Part shown: in pieces, positions 59,801 through 64,000 of the stretch
Numbering within the stretch: position 1 is the first letter of the stretch
How the letters are laid out: each line of letters opens with the position of its first letter
Assembly (NCBI GenBank): GCA_028023455.1
Contig: JAQFVV010000278.1
Location: 1,097,616 to 1,161,615, forward strand
DNA: 64,000 bases
Reading direction: 5' to 3'
Source of the DNA: Epiperipatus broadwayi
Lineage: Eukaryota; Onychophora; Udeonychophora; Euonychophora; Peripatidae
The notes under the pieces: generated by a model
The model's database searches: none
Seen by the model: the letters and a program-made list of their open reading frames with translations, nothing else
What the model was told of the DNA's origin: nothing
Position numbers and translations under genes: made by a program

Positions 59801-61200
59801 AAATACTTAATTTGAAGGAACTCACGTTTTATTTCTTTCATTTAAAATACGTATTATTTCCAGAAATACCAGATAAATAAATAGTGTTATCTCTTTATGG
59901 TGAATTTGAACATGGCATGATTTATCAAAGTATGTGTATTCTTAATTCTATGTTTCATCCTCACAAAAACACAACACAGAAAATAGTGAAGAATTAAAAT
60001 ACATTCTGTAAAATAGTTCTGCATGTGTTTCCCAGATATATTAAAATACACACATTGGTTAGTGATACAACCATAATATTCATGCAATTTATTCTTATTT
60101 AAAATGACAATTAAGTGAAGTAGTGTAGACTGGATGTTATCAACATACATTTTAAAAGAGCAATAGTTATGAAGTGGTTAATTTAAAAAAACGTTTAAAT
60201 TGAGGAGAGCAAAGTAAGTTGTGTACATTTTGAAAATTTAGAATTCTATTTTAGTCAACTCTTCCCATAATAAATTTTTTTCAAGATCCTTTTGGTGTTT
60301 TACTCCAAAGTCTTTTTTAAAATCAATTTGACTTCAGCAACTGGTTTTTAATTTTCGCAATAAAAAAAATGAGCCACTGTTTTTTGGCTACAATTACATT
60401 ACATAATATGCAAATTTTTTCACTGGAGATCTTTGTTAAATAGCTCTCTTTAGCAAAAAGGTAATTTTTTCCTTCACAACATTACTCCCACACTTCCTTT
60501 TTATCTAGGCTAATTACATATTCAAAAAAAAAATATTTTCAGAAAAAAAAAAAAAACATTTTAATTAAATCAAGACAAAAAAAAATAATAAAACAAATAA
60601 ATAGCTTTTATAAACTTGAAAGAAAAATGAATATTAATTAACTATTAAACAAAAATGATTAATAATTTGTTTAATTTGTAAAATGATCCATTCACTCAAC
60701 TATCTATTAATCATTGGAAAGAAATATATATTTGTTAAATTATTTAAGATAATTACTGTAATTTAAATGTTTTTATTGTACATGTACTATTGCTTAATGT
60801 TTAAAAGATGAAAATGAAATTAAAACGATGCAGAGTCATACATGCATGCACATACAATATACTATAAATATTAAAGTATCTTAACTAAATATAATTGAAA
60901 TGGCTATTAATTGTTGACAAAAGGATAAGTACTAAAGAATAAGGATTTTGAAACCATTCAACCAATACTACACTAATAAAAAATAACCTTGCATTTTCCT
61001 GCCCAAATATACCAATTCCTACAATAACAACCCCTTTCTCTGGCATTAAATACTTCACTAACCACAACAATAATAACAAATACTTATAAAGTGGTCAATC
61101 ACCTGCATAAGCAATCCATATCTAAGCTTCAAACAATCTCCAGCAAAAAAATTTTTAAATTTTAAGGCTATTTCATTTTTTTTAATATAATGTAACTATT
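56811..61200. other. Long AT-rich stretch without recognised genes
   Basis: About 4.4 kb with no coding domain. Local features: a duplicated block of about 75 bp at 58010-58155 (TTTAAATRAATRYA...TATTTMAAA...TTTAATYTCAAT), and (GT)n at 58176-58190. Open frames are of chance type. Confidence 0.5.
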
Positions 61201-61903
61201 CAATGCAGATACAAAGTATGTCAATTTCTTTATTCCTGTCTTTCATTGACGATAGAAAATAGCTTGAAATCATGATCTGAAAGTGGAATTATAGTTAGAG
61301 ATAGTGAATACTAACTACTCTGACGTTTATGTAAACGAAATATACGCTTGATAGGTGTTTTTGGTAGGACGCCATCTGTGGACATAAATACAAGCGTTAG
61401 CAAGTTTTTTAACTTGCATTTTTGTTTATCATAAATGTACCTTTGAGGTCTTTCTTGCAATGATATAGATTGCAGAGGCTTCTACTATGTGGTGATGCTG
61501 AACTGAGATCAGACCCATATAGCTATCTGGTTTGCTATGCTGAGTTTGAAGACATTACGTGTCTAAAAAATTCCGATCTCAAGCTGAATAGAAATTGTTT
61601 CATAAACGCTCAGAGTTTGTATTTAGATCTAGTTTCTTTATTCCTGTCTTTCACTGACGATAGCAAATAGCTTGAAATCATGATCTGAAAGTGGAATTAT
61701 AGTTAGAGATAGTGAATACTAACTACTCTGACGTTTATGTAAACGAAATATACGCTTGATAGGTGTTTTTGGTAGGACGCCATTGTGGACATAAATAAGG
61801 TTAGAAGTTTTTTAACTTCATTTTTTTTATCATAAATGTACCTTTGAGGTCTTTCTTGCAATGATATAGATTGCAGAGGCTTCTACTATGTGGTGATGCT
61901 GAA

Positions 61904-61925
61904 CTACACGACGCTCTTCCGATCT
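61904..61925 (+). other. Illumina TruSeq adapter sequence in the assembly
   Basis: The 22 bases from 61904 to 61925 (CTACACGACGC then TCTTCCGATCT) equal the 3' end of the Illumina TruSeq universal adapter. In the other repeat units this place holds CTGAGATCAGACCC and the following bases. Unit 1 has TTCCGATCT (61571-61579), the adapter's last nine bases, replacing TCACGCTTG of other units. It is a technical artefact, not biology. Confidence 0.95.
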
Positions 61926-63313
61926 GTTTGCTATGCTGAGTTTGAAGACATTACGTGTCTAAAAAATTCACGCTTGCAAGCTGAATAGAAATTGTTTCAT
62001 AAACGCTCAGAGTTTGTATTTAGATCTAGTTTCTTTATTCCTGTCTTTCACTGACGATAGCAAATAGCTTGAAATCATGATCTGAAAGTGGAATTATAGT
62101 TAGAGATAGTGAATACTAACTACTCTGACGTTTATGTAAACGAAATATACGCTTGATAGGTGTTTTTGGTAGGACGCCATCTGTGGACATAAATACAAGC
62201 GTTAGCAGTTTTTTAACTTGATTTTTTTATCATAAATGTACCTTTGAGGTCTTTCTGCAATGATATAGATTGAGAGCTTCTACTATGTGGTGATGCTGAA
62301 CTGAGATCAGACCCATATAGCTATTGGTTTCTATGCTGAGTTTGAAGAATTACGTGTCTAAAAATTAGCTGAAGCTGAATAGAAATTGTTTCATAAACGC
62401 TCAGAGTTTGTATTTAGATCTAGTTTCTTTATTCCTGTCTTTCACTGACGATAGCAAATAGCTTGAAATCATGATCTGAAAGTGGAATTATAGTTAGAGA
62501 TAGTGAATACTAACTACTCTGAGTTTATGTAAACGAAATATACGCTTGATAGGGTTTTTGGAGGCGCATGTGGATATAAATACAAGGTTAGGTTTTTTAA
62601 CTTGCTTTTTGTTATCATAAATGTACCTTTGGGCTTTCTCAATGATATAGATTGCAGAGGCTTCTACTATGTGGTGATGCTGAACTGAGATCAGACCCAT
62701 ATAGCTATCTGGTTTGCTATGCTGAGTTTGAAGACATTACGTGTCTAAAAATTCACGCTTGCTAGCTGAATAGAAATTGTTTCATAAACGCTCAGAGTTT
62801 GTATTCAGATCTAGTTTCTTTATTCCTGTCTTTCACTGACGATAGCAAATAGCTTGAAATCATGATCTGAAAGTGGAATTATAGTTAGAGATAGTGAATA
62901 CTAACTACTCTGACGTTTATGTAAACGAAATATACGCTTGATAGGTGTTTTTGGTAGGACGCCATCTGTGGACATAAATACAGCGTTAGAAGTTTTTAAC
63001 TTGCATTTTTGTTTATCATAAATGTACCTTTGAGGTCTTTCTTGCAATGATATAGATTGCAGAGGCTTCTACTATGTGGTGATGCTGAACTGAGATCAGA
63101 CCCATATAGCTATTGGTTGCTATGCTGAGTTTGAAGACATTAGTGTCTAAAAAATTCAGCTGCAAGCTGAATAGAAATTGTTTCATAAACGCTCAGAGTT
63201 GTATTTAGATCTAGTTTCTTTATTCCTGTCTTTCACTGACGATAGCAAATAGCTTGAAATCATGATCTGAAAGTGGAATTATAGTTAGAGATAGTGAATA
63301 CTAACTACTCTGA

Positions 63314-63463
63314 CGTTTATGTAAACGAAATATACGCTTGATAGGTGTTTTGGTAGGACGCCATCTGTGGACATAAATACAAGCGTTAGCAAGTTTTTTA
63401 ACTTGCATTTTTGTTTATCATAAATGTACCTTTGAGGTCTTTCTTGCAATGATATAGATTGCA
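63314..63463 (+). ncRNA. Candidate Sm-type small RNA (snRNA or spliced-leader-like) in repeat unit 6
   Basis: In order: CGTTTATGTAAACG (63314-63327, self-complementary); a 7-bp stem ACGCTTG (63334-63340) with CAAGCGT (63380-63386) enclosing a GATAGGTGTTTT donor-like site (GT at 63345); hairpin GCAAGTTTTTTAACTTGC (63389-63406); ATTTTTG (63407-63413), which fits the Sm-binding consensus; then a hairpin TGCAAT/ATTGCA (63445-63463). Hairpin, hairpin, Sm site, hairpin in a tandem array is the architecture of spliced-leader and some snRNA genes. It does not match any snRNA or leader that I can recall, and Sm-like boxes are frequent by chance in AT-rich DNA. Confidence 0.3.
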
Positions 63464-64000
63464 GAGGCTTCTACTATGTGGTGATGCTGAACTGAGATCA
63501 GACCCATATAGCTATCTGGTTTGCTATGCTGAGTTTGAAGACATTACGTGTCTAAAAATTACGCTAAGCTGAATAGAAATTGTTTCATAAACGCTAGAGT
63601 TTGTATTTAGATCTAGTTCTTTATCATTCCTGTCTTTCACTGACGATAGCAAATAGCTTGAAATCATGATCTGAAAGTGGAATTATAGTTAGAGATAGTG
63701 AATACTAACTACTCTGACGTTTATGTAAACGAAATATACGCTTGATAGGTGTTTTTGGTAGGACTCCATGTGTGGACATAAATACAAGCGTTAGCAAGTT
63801 TTTTAACTTGCATTTTTGTTTATCATAATGTACTTTGAGTCTTTCTGCAATGATATAGTTGCAGAGGCTTCTACTATGGGTGATGCTGAACTGAGATCAG
63901 ACCCATATAGCTATCTGGTTCTATGCTGAGTTTGAAGAATTAGGCTAAAAATTCACGCTGAAGCTGAATAGAAATTGTTTCATAAACGCTCAGAGTTTGT

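Larger units (their letters stand above)
61225..64000. repeat. Tandem array, seven units of about 400 bp, running off the window
   Basis: The unit starts (TTTCTTTATTCCTGTC) lie at about 61225, 61633, 62030, 62424, 62815, 63215 and 63617, giving spacings of 408, 397, 394, 391, 400 and 402 bp. The first half of each unit is almost invariant. The second half differs mainly by deletions of one to a few bases, often G or C. The composition is less A+T-rich than the flank. Each unit has the same set of small hairpins and an ATTTTTG box. The array is probably a satellite or a multicopy small-RNA gene cluster; base-level accuracy is doubtful because of the adapter match in unit 2. Confidence 0.9.

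Noticed and set aside
61225-64000. 5S rRNA or known U-snRNA gene array
   Set aside because: No 5S internal control region and no U1, U2, U4, U5 or U6 signature sequence could be found in the unit.

Overview
The window looks like an intergenic, repeat-dominated stretch of a very A+T-rich metazoan nuclear genome. By eye it is about three quarters A+T; I did not count it. No host protein-coding gene is recognisable. Almost everything supportable is mobile-element sequence: Penelope-like elements (PLEs) with GIY-YIG endonuclease, RTE-type and zf-RVT-type LINEs, tRNA-Gly-derived SINEs, a hAT (SPIN-like) MITE, long fold-back repeats, long TATA-box-bearing solo-LTR-like blocks, and many (TA)n microsatellites. 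An invertebrate such as a flatworm, cnidarian or mollusc would fit; the sequence alone does not decide.

Layout. 0-9.8 kb: five fold-back repeats, one carrying hammerhead-ribozyme motifs, and a PLE pseudogene on the minus strand. 9.8-14.1 kb: a 4.3 kb LTR-like block set in (TA)n. 14.1-18 kb: a palindrome, a decayed minus-strand coding remnant and an RTE LINE 3' end. 18.5-20.6 kb: two inverted PLE 3'-end pairs. 20.6-22.7 kb: a second LTR-like block. 23-28.8 kb: dispersed repeats, a hairpin retroposon and a SINE. 28.9-30.5 kb: the best preserved LINE coding region. 30.6-35.5 kb: repeat relics. 35.9-38.7 kb: a third LTR-like block. 38.7-42.3 kb: two PLE copies in opposite orientation, the plus copy nested with a hAT MITE and a hammerhead-bearing inverted pair, followed by another hammerhead element. 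43-48 kb: fold-backs, a tRNA-Gly SINE and (TA)n. 48.4-51.2 kb: a decayed RTE LINE. 51.5-56.1 kb: a fourth LTR-like block. 56-61 kb: AT-rich low-complexity DNA with local duplications. 61.2-64 kb: a tandem array with a unit of about 400 bp.

The main signals are: (1) a dispersed retroelement family carrying complete type I hammerhead ribozyme cores, plus other hammerhead-like motifs beside PLEs; (2) four LTR-like blocks that begin TG and end CA or TA, each sitting inside a TA microsatellite, two of them sharing a pair of conserved RNA-like hairpins; (3) a SPIN-like hAT MITE with a perfect 8-bp target duplication; (4) a terminal tandem array whose unit has an snRNA or spliced-leader-like layout; and (5) a 22-base exact match to the Illumina TruSeq adapter inside that array, showing that the assembly there is not fully trustworthy.
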